DNA of 64,000 bases, taken from Chryseobacterium mulctrae. GTDB lineage: Bacteria; Bacteroidota; Bacteroidia; Flavobacteriales; Weeksellaceae. Where the stretch lies: NCBI RefSeq assembly GCF_006175945.1, contig NZ_VAJL01000001.1:2918501-2982500 (forward strand). The letters are read 5' to 3'. This document shows positions 31,524-40,657 of this stretch, piece by piece; positions within the stretch are counted from its first letter, which is position 1; every line of letters begins with the position of its first letter. The position numbers were made by a program, and so were the translations under genes. The notes beneath the pieces are model-generated. The model saw only the letters and a program-made list of their open reading frames with translations, was not told the origin of the DNA and did no database searches.

Positions 31524-32897
31524 ATGAAAACACATCACTATATATTTCTTAGCACCATCGCATTTATCGTTTTGTTTTATAACGAAGATGTAGGTCTGAA
31601 TCTTGGTATTTTAGGCGTTTTGTACTCAGTTTTAACGCTTATTAAAACCCCGGAAAGAAACCGCAGCAAAACTTTCTTTCTCCTTTTTGCGGCAGGAATT
31701 TCGTCGAGTATTGCTTTTGCATGGTTCGCCGATTTTAGCTCGTTTCTGGCATTAGTCGTTTCACTTTTGCTGCTTTCTTTCCGGTCAAGAAACAGAAGAA
31801 TGAAAAGTCTTTTTCTTGTTCCTGTATTTGTGATCAATTTTTTTACATTCATTTGTCGGGTTTTTAGCTTTGGCGATTGGTTGCCCAAAAAAAATATTCC
31901 GAATCTGTTTCAGAAAATATTTGCTTTCGTCATTGTTCCTTTAATTTTTGTATTGGTATTTTTCGGTATTTATGCAGGAGTGAGCGACCATTTTGCAGGA
32001 GTTTTTAACGAATATGAGTTCGATTTTGATTTTTGGCAGATTTTTAGGCTTAGTATTTTTGGGTTTTTCATCGCTTTTAATTTCTGGAACTTTGCAGTTG
32101 AAAAGTTTCTATATAAGCAACATCATTTTCTTGATAACAATTTTCAGAAAAATGAGCAAACTCCGAAATCTACTTTTTCTTTTCTTGATCTCGATACAGA
32201 ACGAATGAGTGGAGTAATTTCTTTGGTATTGCTAAATATTCTGCTTGTTTTCTTTATTGTAATTTACAACTACGAACAGTTTTATGAGGTAACAAAAACT
32301 CCGAATCAACTCTCTGAGGAAACTCATGAACGAGTAGTTTCACTCATATTTTCTATTATTATGGTGATTTTGGTAATGATGTTTTATTTTAAATCGGCAT
32401 TTAATTTTGATTCTAAATCTGGTTTATTAAGGTTGCTTGCCAAAGTTTGGCTTTTCTTAAATGTAGTTTTAATTTTTTCGGCAATGTTGACAAATACAGA
32501 ATACATTACAAGCTATGGCTTTACCTACAAAAGACTTGGTGTTTACGCTTTTCTGCTTTTATCATTGATTGGTTTGGTTCTTACCTTTTACAAAATTCAG
32601 TTTAAAAAGAAAAACGCATTTCTTTTCAACTCGATGAGCTGGTGTTTTTATGGAATGGTTTTAGTATGCAGTTTTATAAATTGGGGAGGGATTATTACCT
32701 CTCAAAATATGAAACGTCCCGATTTTGTGGTCGATTATCATATCAACTCGATTAATTTTAATGAAAAATATCTTTTAAAATATGCTGAGGAGAAAAACGA
32801 TGTTGACCTTAAAAAAAAGATTTTAGAAAAAACTAAGTTAGGTATTTCGCCAACGTTTTTATCTAAAATCCTTTATTATGAAACTATTCAAAAATAA
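31524..32897 (+). CDS. Polytopic membrane protein (DUF4153/DUF4173-like)
   Basis: A 457-residue integral membrane protein with about ten hydrophobic segments, placed by eye in the DUF4153/DUF4173 group from its loop pattern (RNRRMKSLF, DLDTERMSGVISLVLLNILL, YKRLGVYAFLLLSLIGL). The start at 31524 follows the hexamer array; the longer frame translates that repeat. A soluble C-terminal tail (about 410-457) ends it. Function unknown. Confidence 0.72.
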   Translation: MKTHHYIFLSTIAFIVLFYNEDVGLNLGILGVLYSVLTLIKTPERNRSKTFFLLFAAGISSSIAFAWFADFSSFLALVVSLLLLSFRSRNRRMKSLFLVPVFVINFFTFICRVFSFGDWLPKKNIPNLFQKIFAFVIVPLIFVLVFFGIYAGVSDHFAGVFNEYEFDFDFWQIFRLSIFGFFIAFNFWNFAVEKFLYKQHHFLDNNFQKNEQTPKSTFSFLDLDTERMSGVISLVLLNILLVFFIVIYNYEQFYEVTKTPNQLSEETHERVVSLIFSIIMVILVMMFYFKSAFNFDSKSGLLRLLAKVWLFLNVVLIFSAMLTNTEYITSYGFTYKRLGVYAFLLLSLIGLVLTFYKIQFKKKNAFLFNSMSWCFYGMVLVCSFINWGGIITSQNMKRPDFVVDYHINSINFNEKYLLKYAEEKNDVDLKKKILEKTKLGISPTFLSKILYYETIQK

Positions 32898-32903
32898 ATT
32901 GTT

Positions 32904-33428
32904 ATGAAAAATTCAGTTTTATTAGCAAGTCTTTTATTGATTGTGTCATGTAAAAAAGCAGTTCCTTCACAGGAAAATAAGGCAGATTCGGTGATTGTTT
33001 CTGAGCAGTCTTCAAATGCTTTACAAGTTGATTCTACTAATGCTAAAGTAAAAAATGACACCTTACAATCAGTAAATACAAAATCTGATGAGAATGTAAG
33101 CAAGAAAAATGGCGAAACCGTAAAATTGGTTGACGGCGAGAAACTTCCTTCTACCTTAGAATGTGAATTTACAGATAAAATTCAAAAAGTAGTTGTGAGA
33201 ATTGCAAACTACAAGAAAGATCAGTTGAAAGCGAACATTATTCCTGAAAATAATAATATGAATATTCGTTTTAATCAAATTAAAACACCTGACGGAAAAT
33301 ACGACGGACCTTTTGGAAGAGAAATTTCTTATAAAATTTTAGGTAAAGGTGAAGTTTGGCTTATCATCGGAAAAAATCTAATGGCAGATGGTGATAATGT
33401 GGGTCGTTTTTCTGTAAGAATAGAATAA
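32904..33428 (+). CDS. Lipoprotein of unknown function
   Basis: A 174-residue protein with a lipoprotein signal (MKNSVLLASLLLIVSC, acylated Cys16), a Ser/Asn/Lys-rich linker to about residue 80, then a compact domain (about 85-174) with LECEFTDKIQKVVVRIANYKKDQ and GRFSVRIE. Six bases after the polytopic membrane gene, so likely co-transcribed. Confidence 0.75.
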   Translation: MKNSVLLASLLLIVSCKKAVPSQENKADSVIVSEQSSNALQVDSTNAKVKNDTLQSVNTKSDENVSKKNGETVKLVDGEKLPSTLECEFTDKIQKVVVRIANYKKDQLKANIIPENNNMNIRFNQIKTPDGKYDGPFGREISYKILGKGEVWLIIGKNLMADGDNVGRFSVRIE

Positions 33429-33471
33429 ATTGGTATAGTTTATGCAAATGTAATTTTCAAATTTTAATATT

Positions 33472-33987
33472 ATGAAAAATATATTTTCATTAGCAATAGT
33501 ATCATCCATCGCTTTGACGAGTTGTGGTGCGGTACAGTCGATTGTACAAAATACATTTCCGTACACAACCAATGTTTTGGTATCTACAGGAGTTCCTGCA
33601 GATAAAGAAGTTTCTTCTACTGCCACTGCATCCAATGTGCAGACTTGGGTGGGCGGAAACAACAATGCGCAGATTAAAGATGTAAGAATTTCAGATGCTA
33701 AAATTTCTGTAGCTTCACCAAGTGGCGGCAATCTAAGCGCTTTGAAATCTATAAAAATCTATATCTCCTCAAATGGAACCGGTGAAAAATTAGTCGCTTC
33801 AAGATCGGCTATTGATACCAATTCATCAAGTTTAAATTTAGATTTAAATAATGATACAGGTTTTCTTGATTCTGTAGTAAAAAGTTCAGGCTTAACAGTA
33901 AGAACGGTTTATGAACTTAAAAATCAGACAAGCTCTGATATGAATCTGAAAGTTGCATTAAACTTTAGCAGCGTTCCGGTAAGATAA
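33472..33987 (+). CDS. Lipoprotein of unknown function
   Basis: A 171-residue protein with lipoprotein signal MKNIFSLAIVSSIALTSC (Cys18) and a beta-rich body of alternating Ser/Thr and hydrophobic residues (VKDVRISDAKISVA-like strands, SLNLDLNNDTGFLDSVVKSSG). Likely on the periplasmic or cell-surface side. Followed by a strong terminator. Confidence 0.72.
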   Translation: MKNIFSLAIVSSIALTSCGAVQSIVQNTFPYTTNVLVSTGVPADKEVSSTATASNVQTWVGGNNNAQIKDVRISDAKISVASPSGGNLSALKSIKIYISSNGTGEKLVASRSAIDTNSSSLNLDLNNDTGFLDSVVKSSGLTVRTVYELKNQTSSDMNLKVALNFSSVPVR

Positions 33988-34005
33988 ACGTTTTAACATA
34001 AACAT

Positions 34006-34038
34006 CAAAAGCTTTCTTAGATTGTAAGAAAGCTTTTG
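34006..34038. terminator. Bidirectional terminator
   Basis: CAAAAGCTTTCTTA (34006-34019) / TAAGAAAGCTTTTG (34025-34038), a 14-bp stem with a five-base loop between convergent genes. Confidence 0.85.
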
Positions 34039-34056
34039 TCATATAAAGAATTTGTG

Positions 34057-34916
34057 TTACCTAATTTTGTAAATTGAGATACTTGCTTCAACAACATTCG
34101 CTACGTCTGCAGTTAATACAGCGGATCTATTTACCCCGAATTGAATTTGATCACCAGCAGTTAGACTGTAAACGTGACTTATCTGAGTTTGAGTTATACT
34201 TACTGTAAGAATAAGTGCAACACTGACGCCTCCAAATGTTTGGGATTCTAAAATGGCGGGCGTGCTTGATCCAAAAGGAGTTCTGGTTATTACTACACCC
34301 GAACTAGTAAGTAGACTTACATTGGCTCCCGAACCTTCTTTATAACTATAATTAATCTGATATAAACCAGTGGATGGCACGGTGTATATCCCAGCATTCA
34401 TAGCTGTAGACGGAACTTGAACAGTTGTGGTACCTGCACTTCCGGTTGATGTAGTAGCTGATAAACTGAGAAGCTTTTGACCACTTGCTCCAAGTGTTAG
34501 TCCTAATAAATTAAAACTACTAGTAAATTTTGCAGAATAGGCACATCACCGGCAGTGCCGCTACTTGCCGTAGTTGGTAACTTAAACCAAAGACCTGGAT
34601 TTCCACTTGAATTATTAGTAACGGCATCGTAAATAAATAAACCATCACTTGTAACACCATTTGTTTTGGGGCCTGTCGTTGTTGCTGGACTTGTTACATA
34701 AACAATCGCTCCGTTTTGAGCTGCTGTGTAGGCGGCTTCTTTTAATCTAAGGGAATCTCCGGAAATTCTTGGAGGAATAATACCGTCTGCAAAAGTAAGC
34801 TCAGGTCTTTTTTGAACATGTAATGTCGATTTGGGATTACTTGTATTAATACCCACTTGTGCATTTATATTGTAACCCATTATAAAAAGGATTACAAGAA
34901 GATAGCAGTTTTTCAT
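34057..34916 (-). pseudogene. Secreted surface protein with C-terminal C1q-like domain, frameshifted
   Basis: Two minus-strand frames belong to one gene. The first (34916-34503) starts MKNCYLLVILFIMGYNINAQVGINTSNPKS, a signal peptide plus the QVGINT..P motif common in flavobacterial surface proteins. The second carries GLTLGASGQKLLSLS and then a beta-sandwich to 34057 (GIYTVPSTGLYQINYSYKEG ... ISIYKIR). Restoring one base near 34533-34535 joins them with ...VPIL-AKFTSSFNLLG..., giving about 286 residues. Inactivated gene or sequencing error. Confidence 0.75.
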
Positions 34917-35126
34917 AGTTATTTAGTTTTGGTTACATAAAGGTAAACAAAAAAAACACTATGAATTCAAAAAAAAATAGTTATTAATGTTAATTTTTAA
35001 ACATATCCGTATTTATACGGATTATTTGAGGGTTTTGTTGCGGTTTTGTTGTTGATTTTATAGTTTGCTTCTATTGAATGATAGAAATTTATTAGAAATA
35101 GACAATTATTGTGTAGTTAGGGATTA

Positions 35127-35576
35127 TTATTGTTTTGTAAGACTATCCATTACAATCGTTACAGGTCCGTCGTTCGTTAACGAAACTTTCATATCTGCTC
35201 CGAAAATTCCACTTTCAATTCTTAAATCTGATTTGGAGAGTTCTTCCTTGAAATACTCGAAAAGCGGAATGGCTTTATCAGGTTTTGCTGCTTTTATAAA
35301 TGATGGGCGATTGCCTTTTTTGTAATCTGCAATTAAAGTAAATTGACTGATGCACAAAATCTCTCCCTTAATATCCTTAATAGATAAGTTGAGTTTGTCG
35401 TTTTCGTCGCCAAAAATTCTAAGGTTTAATATTTTCTGTACAAGCCAGTCAGCATCTGTCTTTTCGTCGCTTTCGTCAATCCCGATCAGAAGCATAAAGC
35501 CGGTTTTTATTTTCCCAACAACATTTCCGCCTACTTTTACAGAGGCTTCAGAAACTCTTTGTATTACTGCTTTCAT
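35127..35576 (-). CDS. dtd: D-aminoacyl-tRNA deacylase
   Basis: A 149-residue DTD protein that removes D-amino acids or glycine from mischarged tRNA. MKAVIQRVSEASV at the N-terminus, the active-site SQFTLIADYKKGNRPSF (about 78-94) and the C-terminal NDGPVTIVMDS Gly-Pro region are all characteristic. Its start overlaps the stop of the upstream gene by one base. Confidence 0.95.
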   Translation of the reverse strand: MKAVIQRVSEASVKVGGNVVGKIKTGFMLLIGIDESDEKTDADWLVQKILNLRIFGDENDKLNLSIKDIKGEILCISQFTLIADYKKGNRPSFIKAAKPDKAIPLFEYFKEELSKSDLRIESGIFGADMKVSLTNDGPVTIVMDSLTKQ

Positions 35577-36034
35577 TAATTATATAAACTTAAATTTTTT
35601 GTTGCGGCGTCATAGTTCCAAAAATAAGTTTTAGGAGGAAGATTAGCCACAGCAGTTGGCTGTCCGGTTATCAGAATCCATGTGGCATTATCTTTTGGGC
35701 AAAAAATACTGGTGCCGTTTTTTATTTCTAAAGTAGTATTGGTGTCGGGACAAAGATGAGGTGCATTTCTATCATAAACTTTAAACGTAGCAGGATTGTC
35801 GACGGTTCTCACAACAATTAATCCTCTTGTTCCGGATTGCTGTTCGTCGATGTAAATTGGCTGTCCCACAAAGTTAAGGTTGTTATAAGCTGCAAGGTTC
35901 AGATTTAAATTTACATTGATTGTAGAATTAGGAAAACAACTTACAGTATCTTCACGGCTGCTGCAAGAATTTATATTTAAAAAACTGAATATCAGAAAGG
36001 TGAGAATTGTAAGGGTTGAAAAAGTTTTTTTCAT
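35576..36034 (-). CDS. Rieske-fold-like lipoprotein lacking iron-sulfur ligands
   Basis: A 152-residue protein with a lipoprotein-type leader (MKKTFSTLTILTFLIFSFLNINSC, Cys24). The rest has the order of a Rieske domain: GLIVVRT, FKVYDRNAPHLCP, then a later IFCPKDNATWILITGQP. The cluster pattern CxH...CxxH is not present, because the His residues are missing. Likely a structural or degenerate relative, not an electron carrier. Upstream of and coupled to dtd. Confidence 0.65.
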   Translation of the reverse strand: MKKTFSTLTILTFLIFSFLNINSCSSREDTVSCFPNSTINVNLNLNLAAYNNLNFVGQPIYIDEQQSGTRGLIVVRTVDNPATFKVYDRNAPHLCPDTNTTLEIKNGTSIFCPKDNATWILITGQPTAVANLPPKTYFWNYDAATKNLSLYN

Positions 36035-36051
36035 TTGAATATAAATTTTTA

Positions 36052-36059
36052 TATATTTG
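36052..36059 (+). promoter_or_regulatory. -7 element of a likely greA promoter
   Basis: TATATTTG matches TAnnTTTG; the -33 TTG is poorly placed (14 bases away at 36035-36037). It lies 92 bases before greA and upstream of the leader hairpin. Confidence 0.4.
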
Positions 36060-36088
36060 TAAAACAATAACGATTAATAAACAAAAAC

Positions 36089-36119
36089 ATTGTCCGGCAA
36101 ATGTCGGATAATTTTTTTT
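36089..36119 (+). promoter_or_regulatory. Terminator-like hairpin in the greA leader
   Basis: ATTGTCCG (36089-36096) / CGGATAAT (36105-36112) with one wobble pair, then eight T. No plus-strand gene ends nearby, so it would sit inside the greA leader as an attenuator or generator of a short leader RNA. Confidence 0.55.
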
Positions 36120-36143
36120 ATACTAAAACTAAAATAAAATATT

Positions 36144-36614
36144 ATGGCAAGCTATGTAACCAAGGAAGGTTTAGATAAAATGAAAGCCGAGCTTGAACAA
36201 TTAGAAAAAATTGAGAGACCAAAAATCACTCAACAGATTGCAGAAGCAAGAGATAAAGGCGACTTGTCTGAAAACGCAGAATATGATGCAGCCAAAGAGG
36301 CGCAAGGAATGTTGGAAATGAGAATTTCTAAACTAAAAGACGTTGTGACTACTTCTAAAATAATTGATGAAACACAATTGGATACTTCTAAAGTTTCAAT
36401 TCTTACAACAATAAAACTTTTGAATAACGATACGAAAAAAGAGCAGGTTTTCACTTTGGTTCCCGATAATGAAAGTGACTTGAAGTCTGGAAAGATTTCT
36501 GTAAACACACCTATTGCAAAAGGTTTACTAGGTAAAGTAGTTGGCGAAACTGCAGAGATTGTTCTTCCAAACGGTAACAAATTGTCTTTTCAGGTTTTAG
36601 ACATAACTTTGTAA
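36144..36614 (+). CDS. greA: Transcription elongation factor GreA
   Basis: A 156-residue GreA that restarts backtracked RNA polymerase by stimulating RNA cleavage. The N-terminal coiled coil contains AEARDKGDLSENAEYDAAKEAQ (about 33-54), with the tip acidic pair, and the C-terminal FKBP-like domain contains PIAKGLLGKVVGE. Followed at 20 bases by the HIT gene. Confidence 0.96.
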   Translation: MASYVTKEGLDKMKAELEQLEKIERPKITQQIAEARDKGDLSENAEYDAAKEAQGMLEMRISKLKDVVTTSKIIDETQLDTSKVSILTTIKLLNNDTKKEQVFTLVPDNESDLKSGKISVNTPIAKGLLGKVVGETAEIVLPNGNKLSFQVLDITL

Positions 36615-36634
36615 ACTGAATTTAAATTTTAAAT

Positions 36635-37024
36635 ATGAGTTCAATTTTCACAAAAATCATCAACGGAGAAATTCCTGCTTATAAAATTGCAGAAGATGAA
36701 AACTTTGTAGCATTCCTAGATGCAATGCCTTTGGTAAAAGGTCACACTTTGGTAATTCCTAAAAAAGAAGTAGATCTTATTTTTGACATGGAAAGCGAAG
36801 AATACAAAAATCTTTGGGCTTTTGCACAAACGGTTGCTAAAAAAGTGAAAAATGCAATCCCTTGTATAAGAGTGGGTGTTGCAGTTGTGGGGTTAGAAGT
36901 TCCTCATGCTCATATTCATTTGATCCCATTGAATAAAATGGAGGATATGAATTTCAGAAACGAAAGACTGAAACTTTCTGCGGAAGAATATTCCGAAATT
37001 CAAAATTCAATAATTAATTCTTAA
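36635..37024 (+). CDS. HIT-family nucleotide-binding hydrolase
   Basis: A 129-residue histidine-triad protein of the HINT-type, hydrolysing nucleotidyl phosphoramidates or dinucleotides. SSIFTKIINGEIPAYKIAEDE opens it, LVIPKKEVDLIFDM follows, and the triad HAHIHLIP (about 90-97) is intact. Co-directional with greA. Confidence 0.93.
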   Translation: MSSIFTKIINGEIPAYKIAEDENFVAFLDAMPLVKGHTLVIPKKEVDLIFDMESEEYKNLWAFAQTVAKKVKNAIPCIRVGVAVVGLEVPHAHIHLIPLNKMEDMNFRNERLKLSAEEYSEIQNSIINS

Positions 37025-37038
37025 CAATAATAGAAGGT

Positions 37039-37069
37039 CGTAAAAAAGAAATTTTTTACGATTTTCTTT
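37039..37069 (+). terminator. Terminator after the greA-HIT pair
   Basis: CGTAAAAAA (37039-37047) / TTTTTTACG (37052-37060) with a four-base loop, then ATTTTCTTT. Confidence 0.7.
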
Positions 37070-37090
37070 AATAATATACTTTATATAGAG

Positions 37091-38278
37091 ATGAATTCAA
37101 ACCAATGTTCTTTCTGTGGTAAGAAAAGAAATGAAGTACAAATGCTGATTTCTGGGCAGAATGGTTTTATTTGTGAAAACTGCATTGAGCAGGCGCATTC
37201 AATTGTAAAAGATACAGTTTCACCAGCGGGATTTTCACCGGCTGAATCTATTGACGAACTTAAAAAACCAAAACAAATAAAAGAGTTTTTAAATAAATAC
37301 GTGATCGGGCAGGATCAGGCAAAAAAACAGCTTTCAATTGCGGTATACAATCATTATAAAAGATTGCTCCATGCAAAAGACGAAAACAGGGAAGTAGAGC
37401 TTGAGAAATCAAACATTATAATGATTGGTGAAACAGGAACTGGAAAAACGCTTTTGGCAAAAACTATTGCCAAAGAACTTAATGTTCCTTTCTGTATTGT
37501 TGATGCAACTATTTTAACGGAAGCAGGATATGTGGGCGAAGATGTTGAAAGTATTCTTTCAAGACTTTTGATGGTTGCAGATTATGATGTAGAAAAAGCA
37601 GAAAAAGGAATTGTTTTTATTGATGAGATTGATAAAATTGCCAGAAAATCTGATAATCCGAGTCTTACGAGAGATGTTTCTGGTGAAGGTGTTCAACAAG
37701 GTTTGTTGAAGCTTTTAGAGGGAAGCATCGTGAATGTTCCTCCACAAGGGGGAAGAAAGCATCCTGATCAAAAATATATCCAGGTAAATACACAAAATAT
37801 TTTATTTATTGCAGGAGGTGCTTTTGATGGTATTAAAGAGATCATCGAAAGAAGAATGAATAAGCAGGCGATTGGTTTCAGTGCTGAAAAGATCAATAAT
37901 GTAGAAGAAGATGAATATGTTTTAACAAATATTAATGCAATCGATCTTCGTTCATTTGGATTAATTCCTGAGCTTTTAGGAAGATTTCCAATTATCACTT
38001 ATCTCGAAAAGTTAACTAAAGAGACAATGATAAGAATTATGAAAGAACCTAAAAATTCTATTATCAACCAATTTGTGGAACTTTTTAAAATGGACGGCAC
38101 AAAATTGGTATTCACGGACGAAGCTGTAGAAATGATTGTTGACGAAACTATGGAGAAAGGTTTGGGCGCTAGAGGCTTACGAGGAACTACTGAAAAAGTA
38201 TTAGAAGACTACATGTTTACGGTAGGAGAGCAGGATGAGATTGTTCTTACAAAAGATAATATTTTGATTATTAAGTGA
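37091..38278 (+). CDS. clpX: ATP-dependent Clp protease ATP-binding subunit ClpX
   Basis: A 395-residue unfoldase that feeds substrates to ClpP. The N-terminal zinc finger has Cys6, Cys9, Cys28 and Cys31. Walker A GETGTGKT (about 113-120), Walker B FIDEIDK, the pore-1 loop region and the sensor-2 RGLRG (GARGLRG) are complete. No clpP is in the window. Confidence 0.97.
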   Translation: MNSNQCSFCGKKRNEVQMLISGQNGFICENCIEQAHSIVKDTVSPAGFSPAESIDELKKPKQIKEFLNKYVIGQDQAKKQLSIAVYNHYKRLLHAKDENREVELEKSNIIMIGETGTGKTLLAKTIAKELNVPFCIVDATILTEAGYVGEDVESILSRLLMVADYDVEKAEKGIVFIDEIDKIARKSDNPSLTRDVSGEGVQQGLLKLLEGSIVNVPPQGGRKHPDQKYIQVNTQNILFIAGGAFDGIKEIIERRMNKQAIGFSAEKINNVEEDEYVLTNINAIDLRSFGLIPELLGRFPIITYLEKLTKETMIRIMKEPKNSIINQFVELFKMDGTKLVFTDEAVEMIVDETMEKGLGARGLRGTTEKVLEDYMFTVGEQDEIVLTKDNILIIK

Positions 38279-38353
38279 TTTTACTTTTTTTTTAGAAAAA
38301 AGTCATATCTTTACAGCGAATATTTTTTTTAACACAAAAAACAATATACGACA

Positions 38354-40357
38354 ATGAAAAAAAATTTATTAACTATAGGGCTTTTAGCTATAAGTCTTTC
38401 TGTTCAGGCGCAGAATATACTTATGCATGTTGATACTGCAGCTAAAATGTATGTAAGCCAAGGTACATTAGTATATAACGGAGGTGGTTTGCAAATGAAA
38501 GCTACTGGCAGCATTGAAAATCATGGTAACTTCATGGTGGTTGGAACTAGTACGGACTCTTTCAAAACTATTAATGCATCAGACGATAATAAGTTGGAAG
38601 CTGATGGTGGTGGGAATTTTGTAAATAAGCTTAATCAAGAAAATAATTTTGCTTTACATAACATTCCAGATGATTTATCAACTCCTGCTGTAGATGAATC
38701 TAAAAGATATACATATGGTCAGTTATATATATCTGGGATTCCGCAAGGTAACATTACTGGTATTGTAGATCAAGAGTATAGACAGATAAGGCAAGGAGAT
38801 TATCAACAAATGGGAATTCCATTTTATGACAAAACAATTTCCACTCTGAGTGCTGAATTAGGTAAGACGTTTAATACAACGAGGTATTCAAAAAACGAAA
38901 TTTTGTTTTACGACAATTTTGCGGCAGTATCAAAATCAGTAACCAGTTTAAACTCTAAATTTGGAACTTCATTACCGTCAACTACATATTTAATGATAGG
39001 AGGGTTAGGATTAGATGCAAACACGCAAACTAGAACAATAAAAGGAAGACCTTTTTCAGATAGTGATGTAAATTTAACTTTAAATTTACACGATGGTGGT
39101 GCTGGTGCTAATTTTGGTAACGGAGGCTACGGAGTGAATCAGTATAATGAATATTATAATTCATATTTGCATGATCCTTATGAAATAGGTTCAGGTGGTC
39201 AGTATTGGGCTGGGGATTTTGGTAAAAATATATATCAGTTCTCAAATCCGTTTCTTACTAATCTTGATTTGAGAAATATTGCCTATTCTGAAAATACAGG
39301 CACAACCGATAATAATAATTTGAGTCAATTATATGCAGTAAGAGTAGAGCCTTCAGGTGTACAGTATACTTCTTCTAGTGGTAGTGGTAGTACAGGTACA
39401 TATAAAAGTATTACTTTTAATGCTGGAGCACCTACTGGTGATGTAGATTATGTAATGATTAGACCCTTCGGAACTTTTGTTATGAAATTAAATGATAACG
39501 TAACGGGGCCCGATAAAGCATTTGATTTTAGATCTCTAAGAAGATTTAATTATTTACCAAGAACTGAGTCTACAAATTATAATGTTGCAGCTGCAAAAAA
39601 TACTACTACAGGAACCGTTAAACAATTAGGAATAATTGCACTTGATGGTGATGGCAATGAGGTAGGTAGAACTTATTATGTGGTTTATCCTAATGGTACT
39701 ACTGGTCATTCTGCAGATTCTAAGACACAGATTGTAGGGTATTCTACAGATTTAATAAATACCTATGAAGAGGCACCTAATGGAGGGTACGACATGAATT
39801 ATACAAACTCTTATTGGTTATATATTAATGAAGCAAATGAGACTAATTTTTTAGGAAAAAATATTAAATTGGTAAATTATGATTTAAACCGAGCTAAATC
39901 ATATAAATTTGAAGTTAGAGAAAATGCTGTATTGGTGGCAAATGGAACTCACCAATTGTCTACCGGGATTGGTTTCTACTATAAAGCACAAAATGGAACT
40001 TTACAGCCGATTAATCAAGGGGCAACTACAAGTGTCACCCATGCAGAATATGATCTTTACTATGGTGAGCCAAGCTCAAGCTCTGTATTGAATACAGAAA
40101 ATGTTAATACAAAACCATCGCGTACGGTTGTTGTTTATAATCCTGAAATAACAAATTATATTGTGAGATTTGATCCTAACTGGAAAAAAGCTGATATTCA
40201 GGTTTATGATATGAGTGGTAAGTTAATTATTTCTAAAAAAGATGTTAGCGCTTCAAAAGATTTTGTAATTGAACTGGATGGTTCTATTAAAAATTCTTAT
40301 TTAGTGAAAATAGTTGCTGACAGCGGTGAAATGGTTAATACAAAAATACTTAAATAG
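38354..40357 (+). CDS. Secreted T9SS cargo protein
   Basis: A 667-residue surface or secreted protein with signal peptide (1-20, ending SVQAQ), a long beta-rich Asn/Thr/Gly-rich body and a C-terminal T9SS type A sorting domain (about 590-667: VRFDPNWKKADIQVYDMSGKLI ... YLVKIVADSGEMVNTKILK). This links it functionally to SprA at 51.6 kb. The passenger domain is not recognised. Confidence 0.85.
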   Translation: MKKNLLTIGLLAISLSVQAQNILMHVDTAAKMYVSQGTLVYNGGGLQMKATGSIENHGNFMVVGTSTDSFKTINASDDNKLEADGGGNFVNKLNQENNFALHNIPDDLSTPAVDESKRYTYGQLYISGIPQGNITGIVDQEYRQIRQGDYQQMGIPFYDKTISTLSAELGKTFNTTRYSKNEILFYDNFAAVSKSVTSLNSKFGTSLPSTTYLMIGGLGLDANTQTRTIKGRPFSDSDVNLTLNLHDGGAGANFGNGGYGVNQYNEYYNSYLHDPYEIGSGGQYWAGDFGKNIYQFSNPFLTNLDLRNIAYSENTGTTDNNNLSQLYAVRVEPSGVQYTSSSGSGSTGTYKSITFNAGAPTGDVDYVMIRPFGTFVMKLNDNVTGPDKAFDFRSLRRFNYLPRTESTNYNVAAAKNTTTGTVKQLGIIALDGDGNEVGRTYYVVYPNGTTGHSADSKTQIVGYSTDLINTYEEAPNGGYDMNYTNSYWLYINEANETNFLGKNIKLVNYDLNRAKSYKFEVRENAVLVANGTHQLSTGIGFYYKAQNGTLQPINQGATTSVTHAEYDLYYGEPSSSSVLNTENVNTKPSRTVVVYNPEITNYIVRFDPNWKKADIQVYDMSGKLIISKKDVSASKDFVIELDGSIKNSYLVKIVADSGEMVNTKILK

Positions 40358-40362
40358 CAAAT

Positions 40363-40596
40363 ATGAAAAAGATTAATAAATTTATACTTCCCTCAGTATT
40401 AGTTTTCTTATCAGCCTTTGCCTATGGTCAGCCAGGAACAACTCCTCCAGGAGGCGGAACGGCCCCGGGCGTACCAGGAACAACAGGACCGGGACGGGTG
40501 GCTTCACCAATTGATATGTACGTTTATATTCTAGTAATCTTAGCAATTTTAATAATTTTTTATTTTGCTAAAAAATACAAGGTACAGAAAATATAA
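40363..40596 (+). CDS. Small Gly/Pro-rich exported protein with C-terminal membrane anchor
   Basis: A 77-residue protein. A signal segment (about 1-22, ending AYGQ), a low-complexity PGTTPPGGGTAPGVPG stretch, then a membrane helix (about 52-68) ending with KKYKVQKI. Six bases after the T9SS cargo gene. Function unknown; similar tiny proteins accompany adhesin-like genes in this group. Confidence 0.7.
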   Translation: MKKINKFILPSVLVFLSAFAYGQPGTTPPGGGTAPGVPGTTGPGRVASPIDMYVYILVILAILIIFYFAKKYKVQKI

Positions 40597-40616
40597 AAAT
40601 TATATTAAAATATTTG

Positions 40617-40647
40617 AAACTCTCTGATTAGTCGGAGAGTTTTTTTA
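40617..40647 (+). terminator. Terminator after the T9SS cargo unit
   Basis: AAACTCTC (40617-40624) / GAGAGTTT (40635-40642) followed by a run of T. Confidence 0.75.
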
Positions 40648-40657
40648 TTTTTACATT

